Assembly (NCBI GenBank): GCA_047606545.1
Contig: JASGEI010000010.1
Span: 1 to 64,000, forward strand
From: JASGDC01 sp047606545
GTDB lineage: Bacteria; Actinomycetota; Actinomycetes; Actinomycetales; Micrococcaceae
Direction: 5' to 3'
Length of the DNA stretch: 64,000 nucleotides
The position numbers and the translations under genes were made by a program. The stretch's first letter is position 1; each line of letters begins with the position of its first letter. A model generated the notes under the pieces. It had not been told where the DNA came from, made no database searches, and worked only from the letters and a program-made list of their open reading frames with translations. Of this stretch, positions 26,218 through 34,740 are shown one piece after another.

Positions 26218-27513
26218 TTATTCTGCTGTTTCAGCATGCTGAAAACGTGGGAACGCATCAGCACCAGGATAAACTGCAGTGTCACCTAGCTCTTCTTCAA
26301 TACGAAGTAGCTGGTTGTACTTAGCAACACGCTCAGTACGTGCAGGTGCACCAGTCTTAATCTGACCTGAGTTAGTAGCAACTGCAAGATCAGCAATTGT
26401 TACGTCTTCGGTTTCACCTGAACGGTGTGAAACAACTACAGTATAGTTAGCATTTTGTGCCATTGTTACTGCATCAAATGTCTCAGTCAAAGAACCAATC
26501 TGGTTTACCTTACAAAGAAGTGAGTTAGCGATATCGTTATTGATACCTTTCTTTAGGCGCTCTGGGTTAGTTACGAATAAATCGTCACCAACTAGCTGAA
26601 CTTTGTGACCGATATGTTCAGAAAGCTCTGCCCAACCTTCCCAGTCATCTTCGTGTAGTGGATCTTCAATAGTTACTAATGGGTAAGATTCTAGTAGCTC
26701 ATCGTAGTACTTCATCATGTAATCACGATCACGCAATTCGCCTTCGAAGTTATACTTACCATCTTCGTAGAACTCAGAAGCAGCAACGTCCATACCAAGA
26801 GCAATATCTTCACCTGGAGTGTATCCAGCTTTTTCGATTGCTTCTATGATTAAATCAAGAGCTTCACGGTTGCTCTTAAGATTAGGCGCAAAACCACCCT
26901 CGTCACCAAGACCAGTCTCAAGATTACGTTCATTAAGCACTGACTTTAATTCATGATAAACTTCTGCACCCATGCGTAGTGCTTCTTTAAAACTTTCTGC
27001 ACTTAGTGGCAAAATCATGAATTCCTGGATATCTACATCAGAGTCCGCATGTGAACCACCATTAAGGATGTTCATCATTGGCACTGGAAGTGTGTGTGCG
27101 TTAGGACCACCGAGGTAACGGTATAATGGCAATTTAGCAGACAATGCTGCTGCTTTAGCTACCGCCATTGAAACACCAAGAATAGCGTTAGCACCTAACT
27201 TACCCTTATCATCACTACCGTCAAGGTCAATCATGTTATGGTCAACTAGACGCTGGTCAGCAACATCAATGCCAATAAGTGCAGGACCAATTGTGTCCTT
27301 CACATTTTCAACAGCCTTTTCAACGCCTTTTCCTTGATAACGCTTTTTATCGTCATCGCGAAGCTCCACCGCTTCGAATTCACCTGTTGATGCACCTGAA
27401 GGTACAGCTGCACGCCCAAGAATACCGTTATCTAGGGCTACTTCAACTTCAACTGTTGGATTACCACGTGAGTCTAGAATTTCGCGAGCACCAACTGCTT
27501 GGATGATTGCCAT
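26218..27513 (-). CDS. eno: Enolase
   Basis: Enolase (431 residues) converts 2-phosphoglycerate to phosphoenolpyruvate. Family signatures are in order: ILDSRGNPTVEVEV near residue 10, VPSGASTGEFEAVELRDDD near 37, GLGDEGGFAPNL near 205 (catalytic Glu), LGMDVAASEFY near 241 and LVGDDLFVTNPERLKKGI near 314. AAGGAGACAA stands before the ATG. Usual length, no oddities. Confidence 0.98.
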   Translation of the reverse strand: MAIIQAVGAREILDSRGNPTVEVEVALDNGILGRAAVPSGASTGEFEAVELRDDDKKRYQGKGVEKAVENVKDTIGPALIGIDVADQRLVDHNMIDLDGSDDKGKLGANAILGVSMAVAKAAALSAKLPLYRYLGGPNAHTLPVPMMNILNGGSHADSDVDIQEFMILPLSAESFKEALRMGAEVYHELKSVLNERNLETGLGDEGGFAPNLKSNREALDLIIEAIEKAGYTPGEDIALGMDVAASEFYEDGKYNFEGELRDRDYMMKYYDELLESYPLVTIEDPLHEDDWEGWAELSEHIGHKVQLVGDDLFVTNPERLKKGINNDIANSLLCKVNQIGSLTETFDAVTMAQNANYTVVVSHRSGETEDVTIADLAVATNSGQIKTGAPARTERVAKYNQLLRIEEELGDTAVYPGADAFPRFQHAETAE

Positions 27514-27595
27514 TTGTCTCCTTAAAATAGAACTTATCTACCACCTATCATTCTACACCAGCACAGTCACTTCCACAGCTAGGCTACTTATACGA

Positions 27596-27661
27596 AAGTG
27601 GTACTCTTTTTAACAAATGATATTGATATAGTAGTAACATTTGTTAAAAAGAGTACCACTT
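27596..27661. repeat. Perfect 24-bp inverted repeat at the end of the AbiEi-like gene
   Basis: Two perfect 24-base arms (27596-27619 and 27638-27661) enclose an 18-base loop. The right arm reaches into the stop codon of the gene at 27660-28571. It can form a strong terminator for that gene, since A5/T5 runs lie in the arms, and it sits about 80 bases upstream of eno. Confidence 0.8.
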
Positions 27662-28571
27662 AACGATTATTAGAAATATAATTACCAAACAAATAACGTA
27701 ACTTATCAAAATTATGGATATCACTCCATGTAAGTCTCACAATTTTCCAACCATTTCGTTCAATAATATCCTGGCGTAACTTCTCGTGATATAAGGTCTC
27801 TTTAATGTCATCGGTAAGCTCAAAGTATTTTTGTTTGCCATCTACTTCAACTATTAAAGAGTATTCCGGATAAGCTATATCTACTCTATAACGGTGTCCT
27901 TCATAAAAGAGTTCTTTCTGTAACTCAGGACTTGGCATACCAATAATATACAGATTAAATCTAGCAATAGTTTCTGCGACAGAATCTGACTTTGAACTAC
28001 TATGTTCTAGAACTGCTTCAACTTTTCTCCGACCTCTTTTAAACTTAGAGTTTTCTAATATTGTGTAAATATCCTTAACCATACATCCTTTATTACGAGC
28101 TGAATCAGCTATGACTAGAGCTTCTATAAAGTTCATTTCTCTGGCACAATCAACAACGGTCTGAACAATAGTAGTGACTAGACCAATTTCAGTTATTACA
28201 ATATTCGCTTGATCCTGATAGCGATAATATTTAAGCAATTTTGAATGGGTCTGTTGATTATTAGGACTCCTGAAGTAAACTAAGTTTTCTTGCTGTAAAA
28301 CTCCTAAATTATGAAACCTAGCTGCAGAAGCATGACTTAAAATCATATTTTTATCGACGGCTGACTTTGCTGCGATTATCCTAAGTAATTTCTTATCATT
28401 TATCCCAAGGCTTTGAAAATATGAGGATTTTATATAACTGCCTCGCCAAACTTTAAATAATTTGCCTGTTTTATAAGCTTTCGCAATCGTCCTATTATTC
28501 CACTGAGAATAAGGATTATTAGTTTTAACTAGAATTAGGTTACTCTTTAGTTCAGTTATATGAGTTTGCAT
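27660..28571 (-). CDS. AbiEi-like N-domain fused to a DUF559/Vsr-like nuclease domain
   Basis: This 303-residue protein has an N-terminal winged-helix-like part (IAKAYKTGKLFKVWRGSYIKSS, then LSHASAARFHNLGVL) typical of type IV antitoxins of the AbiEi group. Its C-terminus looks like a PD-(D/E)XK fold: YRVDIAYPEYSLIVEVDGK, KLRQDIIERNGWKIVRLTWSDI. Actinobacteria carry many such solitary genes and their role is unresolved; defense or DNA binding is possible. No AbiEii toxin gene is adjacent. A TATATT box seven bases before the ATG may give a leaderless message. Confidence 0.75.
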   Translation of the reverse strand: MQTHITELKSNLILVKTNNPYSQWNNRTIAKAYKTGKLFKVWRGSYIKSSYFQSLGINDKKLLRIIAAKSAVDKNMILSHASAARFHNLGVLQQENLVYFRSPNNQQTHSKLLKYYRYQDQANIVITEIGLVTTIVQTVVDCAREMNFIEALVIADSARNKGCMVKDIYTILENSKFKRGRRKVEAVLEHSSSKSDSVAETIARFNLYIIGMPSPELQKELFYEGHRYRVDIAYPEYSLIVEVDGKQKYFELTDDIKETLYHEKLRQDIIERNGWKIVRLTWSDIHNFDKLRYLFGNYISNNR

Positions 28572-28747
28572 ATAGGCAAATATAAACTCTAGCCACAGAT
28601 TACTAGTAACTGCTTATACTTATTTGTGGATAACTTACTAATTTGAAAATGTTGAGGACTACTATTTCTCACAAGTGGGATTAAAACTAACAAGTGATAC
28701 CCGTGTAACAGTAACTTTTATTAAGAAAAGTACCATTTGGTTAAGAG

Positions 28748-29341
28748 TTAGCCACGAATGATACGTAAGTAAGAACGAAGCTCAGCTTCAGGGTCTAGTC
28801 CTTTGCTATCAAGTTCCTGAATAAGTGAAAACAGCTGTCCGCCTGGTGTATCAGGAGTTTCTGGTAATTCTACGTCGAGTTTTTTTGCTCGATCAATCAT
28901 TTTTTTAGCTTGGAATAACGCTGGAGCTGACTTTGGAATACCATCAAACGGACCTTCTCGCTCAGATTTTTCAGCACGTTTATCTTGTTGCCATTGCTGC
29001 TCACGTTCTTCAAGCGTATTGTATTTCTTCTTAGTTCCAGCAAAAATTTCTGGATGCCTAGCAATCATTTTATCGATAACTGCTTGAGCAACATCATCCA
29101 TATCAAAACGCTTTTCTTCGTTAGCAATTTCACTATGAAAGACTACTTGCAGTAATACATCACCGAGTTCTTCTTTGATATCTTGCTCTGAGCCAGTTTC
29201 AATGGCATCAACTAATTCAAAACACTCTTCAATAAGAAATGTAGTTAAAGAATCATGAGTTTGAGCATTATCCCATTCGCACTCATTGCGTAAAGTGTGC
29301 ATCAAATCAATTAAGCCAGTTAGTCCTTGATACTGTGTCAT
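28748..29341 (-). CDS. mazG: Nucleotide pyrophosphohydrolase MazG
   Basis: This 197-residue enzyme hydrolyses NTPs or aberrant dNTPs to monophosphates, limiting mutagenic or regulatory nucleotides. One MazG module is seen: CEWDNAQTHDSLTTFLIEECFEL near residue 20 and the metal-binding EELGDVLLQVVFHS near 57, then the conserved RHPEIF segment near 95. Length matches single-domain actinobacterial MazG. A TATCTT box six bases before the ATG suggests a leaderless start. Confidence 0.93.
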   Translation of the reverse strand: MTQYQGLTGLIDLMHTLRNECEWDNAQTHDSLTTFLIEECFELVDAIETGSEQDIKEELGDVLLQVVFHSEIANEEKRFDMDDVAQAVIDKMIARHPEIFAGTKKKYNTLEEREQQWQQDKRAEKSEREGPFDGIPKSAPALFQAKKMIDRAKKLDVELPETPDTPGGQLFSLIQELDSKGLDPEAELRSYLRIIRG

Positions 29342-29347
29342 GGTTTT

Positions 29348-29353
29348 AAGATA
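29348..29353 (-). promoter_or_regulatory. -10 box of a probable leaderless mazG promoter
   Basis: TATCTT on the minus strand ends six bases before the mazG ATG. It matches the TANNNT pattern seen before several other genes of this window. No Shine-Dalgarno sequence is present. Confidence 0.4.
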
Positions 29354-29370
29354 CCATGCCTAATGTTTGA

Positions 29371-30489
29371 CTATGAATTACGGAAATATGAATAGCCCTT
29401 TTTAACTCGAGCAATCAAATCTAACTTATCATCGTATGATAAGAACGCTGCTTCAGCAGCATTTAACGTAATCTGCTCTAAATCTGAGATACCATAATTA
29501 AAAGTCTCGGCAAGAGTCTCATATTCGGAGCTAAGTGTAACACCACTCATCAAACGATTATCAGTGTTAATCGTTACGGCAAAGCCTAAGTTATAAAGTA
29601 AATCAAAAGGGTGCTCAAAGATTTTAGTTCCGTATGTAACAATTGCCCCTGTTTGTAGATTGGACGTAGGGCACATTTCGACAGCAATTCGACGGTCTCT
29701 AATCCAGTTTGCTACAGTACCTAAAGATACGACTGACTCTTCACTACCAGTCATGCCAGTAATATCTTCCATGATGCTCACACCATGACCAAGTCGCAAT
29801 GCCCTACCCACGAATAAAGCTTCTTTGATTGATTCAATGCCATCTGCTTCACCAGCATGTACTGTAACTGGTAGGAATTCTTTAGCTAGGTAATCAAAAC
29901 CTTTTTTATGCAATGAAGGGGGGAAACCTTTTTCTGGACCAGCAATATCAAAACCTGCCACTCCTTTATCACGGTGCTTAACAGCTAGCTCAGCTATTTC
30001 AGTAGCTGTATCATTTTGACGCATTGCACATAATAGCTGACGGGCAGTGATGTCATAACCAGCCTTTTCAGCTTCAGATATTCCGTAGTTTATGCCTTCT
30101 TGAACTGCTTCCACTACTTCATCAAGAGTTAGACCTTCTATAGTATGTTGCTCAGGAGCATAGCGAATTTCTGCGTGTAATACGCCGTCTTTAGCATAAT
30201 CTTCAATTGCCTCTGCAGCGACTCGAAGGAGGGCTTCTTTAGTCTGTAACACTGCAGTAGTATGCGCAAAGGTTTCAAGATAGCGCACTAGCGAACCAGA
30301 ATTTGCACTATCTTCAAACCATTTGCGTAATGCAACAGCATCAGTAGTTGGCAATACATGCCCTATTTCAGCAGCCAATTCAATAATGGTTGCAGGTCGG
30401 ACACCACCATCTAAGTGATCATGTAACGAAATCTTAGGAATTCGAGTGTAATCTACTGAGTTAACTGATGCTGTTACAGGTAAATTCAT
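29371..30489 (-). CDS. add: Adenosine deaminase
   Basis: This 372-residue zinc hydrolase converts adenosine to inosine. ISLHDHLDGGVRP near residue 20 supplies two zinc ligands, VTVHAGEADG near 212 the third His and catalytic Glu, and NTDNRLMSG near 310 the last Asp ligand. HDHLDGG in place of HCHLDGS is a variant common in actinobacterial ADA. The start overlaps the deoA stop by one base (TAATG). It is the last gene of the nucleoside uptake and salvage operon. Confidence 0.95.
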   Translation of the reverse strand: MNLPVTASVNSVDYTRIPKISLHDHLDGGVRPATIIELAAEIGHVLPTTDAVALRKWFEDSANSGSLVRYLETFAHTTAVLQTKEALLRVAAEAIEDYAKDGVLHAEIRYAPEQHTIEGLTLDEVVEAVQEGINYGISEAEKAGYDITARQLLCAMRQNDTATEIAELAVKHRDKGVAGFDIAGPEKGFPPSLHKKGFDYLAKEFLPVTVHAGEADGIESIKEALFVGRALRLGHGVSIMEDITGMTGSEESVVSLGTVANWIRDRRIAVEMCPTSNLQTGAIVTYGTKIFEHPFDLLYNLGFAVTINTDNRLMSGVTLSSEYETLAETFNYGISDLEQITLNAAEAAFLSYDDKLDLIARVKKGYSYFRNS

Positions 30490-31778
30490 TATTTAATCTT
30501 ATCAATAACGATTGGAGTTTCTTTGACATTTGGCTTTTCAGAAATATCGAAAGAGCCGTCTAACACTTCATGTGCACGTTCGAACTGATCTGGCGTATCA
30601 GTTAACAAAGTCATCAAAGGTTCACCCTTTTTAACTTTATCTCCTGGCTTCTTATGCATTACTACACCGGCACCAGCTTGGACTGGATCCTCTTTGCGAG
30701 CACGTCCAGCACCTAGACGCCATGCTGCTACCCCGACATCCATTGCATCAAGACGAGTTAAGTAACCATCTTTTTCCGCTTTAATAACGTCATTTTCTTT
30801 GGCAACAGGAAGTTCCGCGTGTGGGTCACCACCTTGAGCAGAAATCATTTCATTCCACTTATCCATAGCACGACCATCTTTAAGTGCAGCTCGTACATCA
30901 GCATCATGAACACCTGCACAAGCAAGCATCTCTTCTGCCAAAGCCACAGTTAACTCAACTACATCTTCTGGTCCACCGCCAGCAAGCACATCAACTGATT
31001 CTTGAACTTCAATAGCGTTACCTGCAGTTAAACCAAGAGGAGTATCCATATTTGTTAAAAGTGCAACTGTATTAACATCTGCATCTTTACCAAGATTTAC
31101 CATCGTCGTAGCAAGCTCACGAGCATCTTCCTCAGTTTTCATGAAAGCACCAGAGCCAACTTTAACGTCAAGCACCAAAGAACCTGTACCTTCAGCAATT
31201 TTCTTACTCATAATTGAGCTAGAAATCAATGGAATTGCCTCTACGGTTCCAGTAACGTCACGTAGTGCGTAAAGTTTCTTATCTGCTGGAGCAAGACCAT
31301 CACCTGCTGCACAAATTACTGCACCAACTTCATCAAGCTGTTTCAGCATTTGTTCGTTAGAAAGCATTGGATCCCACCCAGGAATTGATTCTAGTTTATC
31401 CAAAGTACCACCGGTATGACCAAGCCCACGGCCTGAAAGCTGTGGAACTGCTACATCAAATACCGCCACTAATGGTGCTAGTGGCAAAGTAATCTTATCG
31501 CCAACGCCACCAGTAGAGTGCTTATCTGAAGTAGGATTTTTCAGCGAAGAGAAATCCATTCGTTCACCAGAAGCAATCATGCTCTTAGTCCAAGTAGAGA
31601 TTTCCTCACGACTCATGCCATTTAATAGAATTGCCATATTAAGCGCTGACATTTGTTCATCAGCTACTACTCCACGAGTGTAGGCATCAATAACCCATTC
31701 AATCTGTTCGTCTGACAATGTGTTTTTATCACGCTTTGTGCGAATAATATCGACTGCGTCAAAGTTTTCGTGACTCAT
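30489..31778 (-). CDS. deoA: Thymidine / pyrimidine-nucleoside phosphorylase
   Basis: This 429-residue enzyme splits thymidine or uridine with phosphate to base and (deoxy)ribose-1-phosphate. The signature SGRGLGHTGGTLDKLESIPG is near residue 113, and KHSTGGVGDKITLPLAPLVA near 85 is the phosphate site. The C-terminal domain VMHKKPGDKVKKGEPL is biotinyl-like, as in the family. AAGGAGA precedes the ATG. Whether it prefers thymidine or accepts uridine cannot be read from sequence. Confidence 0.95.
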   Translation of the reverse strand: MSHENFDAVDIIRTKRDKNTLSDEQIEWVIDAYTRGVVADEQMSALNMAILLNGMSREEISTWTKSMIASGERMDFSSLKNPTSDKHSTGGVGDKITLPLAPLVAVFDVAVPQLSGRGLGHTGGTLDKLESIPGWDPMLSNEQMLKQLDEVGAVICAAGDGLAPADKKLYALRDVTGTVEAIPLISSSIMSKKIAEGTGSLVLDVKVGSGAFMKTEEDARELATTMVNLGKDADVNTVALLTNMDTPLGLTAGNAIEVQESVDVLAGGGPEDVVELTVALAEEMLACAGVHDADVRAALKDGRAMDKWNEMISAQGGDPHAELPVAKENDVIKAEKDGYLTRLDAMDVGVAAWRLGAGRARKEDPVQAGAGVVMHKKPGDKVKKGEPLMTLLTDTPDQFERAHEVLDGSFDISEKPNVKETPIVIDKIK

Positions 31779-31803
31779 ATTCTTTCTCCTTTGAATGAAT
31801 TAT

Positions 31804-32211
31804 TTATTCCCTAGCTTCAGCTAGTGTCTTTGGACCCCATGCATTTGGCAAAATGTCCTCAATAGTTTCGATACCTTGATCAGTTTCAATCAACATACCA
31901 TCTGCTGCGTGTTCCAAAAGAAGCTGTCGACATCTACCACATGGCATTGCCAATTTACCGGTGCCATCAACGCAAGTAAATGCACTTAACTTACCACCAC
32001 CACTGGCGTGCAGAAGTGATACAAGCCCACATTCTGCACACAGTGTTAGTCCGTAAGAGGCATTCTCTACGTTGCAAGCACTTAGTGTCTTGCCAGAATC
32101 AGTAATTGCGGCAACCCCTACCTGATATTCAGAATAAGGAGCATAGGCATTATGTGCCGCTTCAATTGCAGTTTGACGGAGCTTTTCCCAATCAACTTTT
32201 GTCTCAGCCAT
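31804..32211 (-). CDS. cdd: Cytidine deaminase
   Basis: This 135-residue homotetrameric-type enzyme deaminates cytidine to uridine. Zinc ligands are Cys58 in LCAE (with catalytic Glu60) and Cys91 and Cys94 in PCGRCRQLL. NVENASYG near residue 48 binds the ribose. It follows the second permease by four bases and precedes deoA, giving a cytidine to uridine to uracil route inside one operon. Confidence 0.96.
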   Translation of the reverse strand: MAETKVDWEKLRQTAIEAAHNAYAPYSEYQVGVAAITDSGKTLSACNVENASYGLTLCAECGLVSLLHASGGGKLSAFTCVDGTGKLAMPCGRCRQLLLEHAADGMLIETDQGIETIEDILPNAWGPKTLAEARE

Positions 32212-32215
32212 TTAC

Positions 32216-33544
32216 CTAGCCTTTCTTATATGGGGTACCGGCGGCGGCAGGGCCTTGAGACTTACCTACTAATCCAGCAACTGCGAAGATTGTAGCTAAG
32301 TAAGGCAACATTGCCATTAATGAACTTGGCACTGGAGTACCAATAATGGTCATAATTGACTGTAAGTTATCACAGAAGCCAAATAACAACGCGGCGAAGA
32401 ATGCGCCAATTGGATTCCAACGACCAAAAATCATTGCTGCTAATGCGATATAACCTTTACCGGCTGTCATATCTTTCGTGAAACCATCTACTGCTACTAA
32501 TGTGAAGAATGCACCACCAAAACCAGCAATTGCACCAGCTAATAGTACAGTACGGAAACGAGTTTTGTTTACATCAATACCTGCAGTATCTGCAGCCTTT
32601 GGATGCTCACCAACTGCACGAAGACGCAAGCCCCACTTAGTCTTGAATAGCCCGATGTAAACCACAGCTACTGCAATGTACATTGCATAACCGATAAGAG
32701 TTTGGCGGAATAAAATCGGACCAATAAGTGGAATCTGTGACAATATTGGAATTGGCATTGTCGGCATACTTGCTGGCATGTTGAAAGTATCTGGAGAGTT
32801 TGTCATTAACGTCTTATAGAAGAAACCAGTCAAACCAGATACCAATACGTTAAGTACTACACCAACCACGATTTGATCAATAAAATAACGTACTGCAAAT
32901 AGCGCCAAAATCGATGAAGTTACTACACCAGATAGCGCTGCAGCAATCATACCAACATATGGGTTATGAGTAACTGAAGCTACTAGTGCCGCTGTAAAAG
33001 CACCCCCTAGCAACTGACCTTCAATTGCAATGTTTACTACACCAACGCGCTCACAAAGCACACCAGATAGCGAACCAAATACCAAAGGTACTGCCAAGGT
33101 AACTGCACCGGCAAGCAAGTTTTCTAACGATATTTCAGTGGTAGTTGCACCAGCAACGATCCAGCTTAGGAAACCGAATAGGAATGCCGCACTAAATACG
33201 ATAGGCATCCAGATTTTTGATGGTTCTGATTTTTTAGTATATAAATAACTGAAAACAGTCACTACTGCACAAAGAATTACGGCTATTACTCCCATTACCA
33301 TTGCGTTAACTGTAATTGGTGATAACTGAATCTTGTCATCAGCTGATGAAATGCCAAAAGTAGCATTGCCATTATTACCATTAAAGATGAATAAAATAAG
33401 AGCAATAAGCGTAAAGACACCATACATGATAGTGAACTTCCAGCTAATTGGTTTCTTAATTTCACCTGCTTCTGCAGCTGCTGCTGCAATAGACTTATCG
33501 TCTGGTTCAATTACTTTTGTCGCGGAAGTTTCTTGATTTTTCAT
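32216..33544 (-). CDS. nupQ: Nucleoside ABC transporter permease (NupQ/YufQ-like)
   Basis: This 442-residue inner-membrane subunit belongs to the BPD_transp_2 group. About ten membrane helices follow a polar N-terminus, with the hallmark GVVNIAIEGQLLGGAFTAALV near residue 168 and GKGYIALAAMIFGRWNPIGAF near 362. It should form a heterodimer with the preceding permease for nucleoside import. Its start overlaps that gene by four bases (ATGA). Confidence 0.92.
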   Translation of the reverse strand: MKNQETSATKVIEPDDKSIAAAAAEAGEIKKPISWKFTIMYGVFTLIALILFIFNGNNGNATFGISSADDKIQLSPITVNAMVMGVIAVILCAVVTVFSYLYTKKSEPSKIWMPIVFSAAFLFGFLSWIVAGATTTEISLENLLAGAVTLAVPLVFGSLSGVLCERVGVVNIAIEGQLLGGAFTAALVASVTHNPYVGMIAAALSGVVTSSILALFAVRYFIDQIVVGVVLNVLVSGLTGFFYKTLMTNSPDTFNMPASMPTMPIPILSQIPLIGPILFRQTLIGYAMYIAVAVVYIGLFKTKWGLRLRAVGEHPKAADTAGIDVNKTRFRTVLLAGAIAGFGGAFFTLVAVDGFTKDMTAGKGYIALAAMIFGRWNPIGAFFAALLFGFCDNLQSIMTIIGTPVPSSLMAMLPYLATIFAVAGLVGKSQGPAAAGTPYKKG

Positions 33545-34740
33545 GCTGTTTCTTCCTTAAGTTCTTTTGCCTCTGGCTCTTTAATCTTGAAAATCTCACG
33601 TACCAAAGCTGGAGCCACAATGAATAGTACGATCAACGACTGTACTACCAAGACAATGTCAATAGGAGTACCTGTATTTACCTGCATTGAAGAACCACCC
33701 GCACGGAAAGCACCAAATAATAATGCTGCCCAGAAGGTGCCCCATGGCTTTGATCTACCTAGCAATGCTACGGTAATTGCATCGAAACCAAAACTTGCTG
33801 CAATACCAGCTGTTAATACATGCTCGGTACCTGATACCTGTGCCACTCCGGCAAGACCAGCAAAACCACCAGCAAGTGCCATTACAATTACGTAACTTAG
33901 TGGCACATTAATACCTGCTGCTTCACTGGCTTTAGGGTTAGATCCTACTGCACGAAGTGAGAAACCTAATGTTGATTTCTCTAGTAACCATTGCGCAAAG
34001 AATACTGCTGCAATTGCAATTAAGAAACCTAAATGTAAACGGAAGTTATGTCCTAACAAAAGTGGATACATTGCAGATTTTGGAATCAGTGGACTAATAG
34101 GATCAGTCGCGCCTGGACGCTGTAGGAATGGTAATGTAAGCAACCACAGCAATAAGTATGTTGCTACATAGTTCAACATGATGGTAAGAATTACCTCATG
34201 GGCTCCAGTATATGCTTTTAACACACCAGCAATACCTCCCCATAATGCACCACCAATGAAACCCGCAAGGATTACTAAAGGTAGATGAATTACTCCAGGT
34301 AGGCTCATGTGAATTGCAATAACTGTTGCAAAAAGTGCACCAATCATAATTTGACCTTGAGCACCAATGTTGAATAGTCCAGCACGGAAAGCAATGGTAA
34401 TACCAAGACCAGCAAAGATAAGTGGCGTTGCCACTGTCAAAGTCTCAGTAAGTGGACGAATCATCCCTGCAAAGTTACCTGCAGTTGGATTAAAAATAGC
34501 ACCTTGTAGTAATGCACCATAAGCACCCACTACTGCTTTCCATATTGCTACGAATGTATCACTAGGGCGACCGAAGAAGTAGCCCATTGCTTCAATTACT
34601 TGCGGATTGGTAAAAGCAATAAGCACACTACCAATCACTAGAGCCAAAACTACCGATAGTATAGTTACTTTCGCGTCTTGATTCCAGACCTTCTCAATGA
34701 AGGATTTTTCTTGAGTTTTCTTAGCAAGCTGTTGACTCAT
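33541..34740 (-). CDS. nupP: Nucleoside ABC transporter permease (NupP/YufP-like)
   Basis: This 399-residue membrane subunit carries the family segment FRAGLFNIGAQGQIMIGALFATVIA near residue 118 and GFDAITVALLGRSKPWGTFWAALLFGAF near 315. It has a cytoplasmic N-terminus, then some nine helices. It overlaps both the ATPase gene and the next permease gene by four bases, so all three are translationally coupled. Confidence 0.92.
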   Translation of the reverse strand: MSQQLAKKTQEKSFIEKVWNQDAKVTILSVVLALVIGSVLIAFTNPQVIEAMGYFFGRPSDTFVAIWKAVVGAYGALLQGAIFNPTAGNFAGMIRPLTETLTVATPLIFAGLGITIAFRAGLFNIGAQGQIMIGALFATVIAIHMSLPGVIHLPLVILAGFIGGALWGGIAGVLKAYTGAHEVILTIMLNYVATYLLLWLLTLPFLQRPGATDPISPLIPKSAMYPLLLGHNFRLHLGFLIAIAAVFFAQWLLEKSTLGFSLRAVGSNPKASEAAGINVPLSYVIVMALAGGFAGLAGVAQVSGTEHVLTAGIAASFGFDAITVALLGRSKPWGTFWAALLFGAFRAGGSSMQVNTGTPIDIVLVVQSLIVLFIVAPALVREIFKIKEPEAKELKEETA

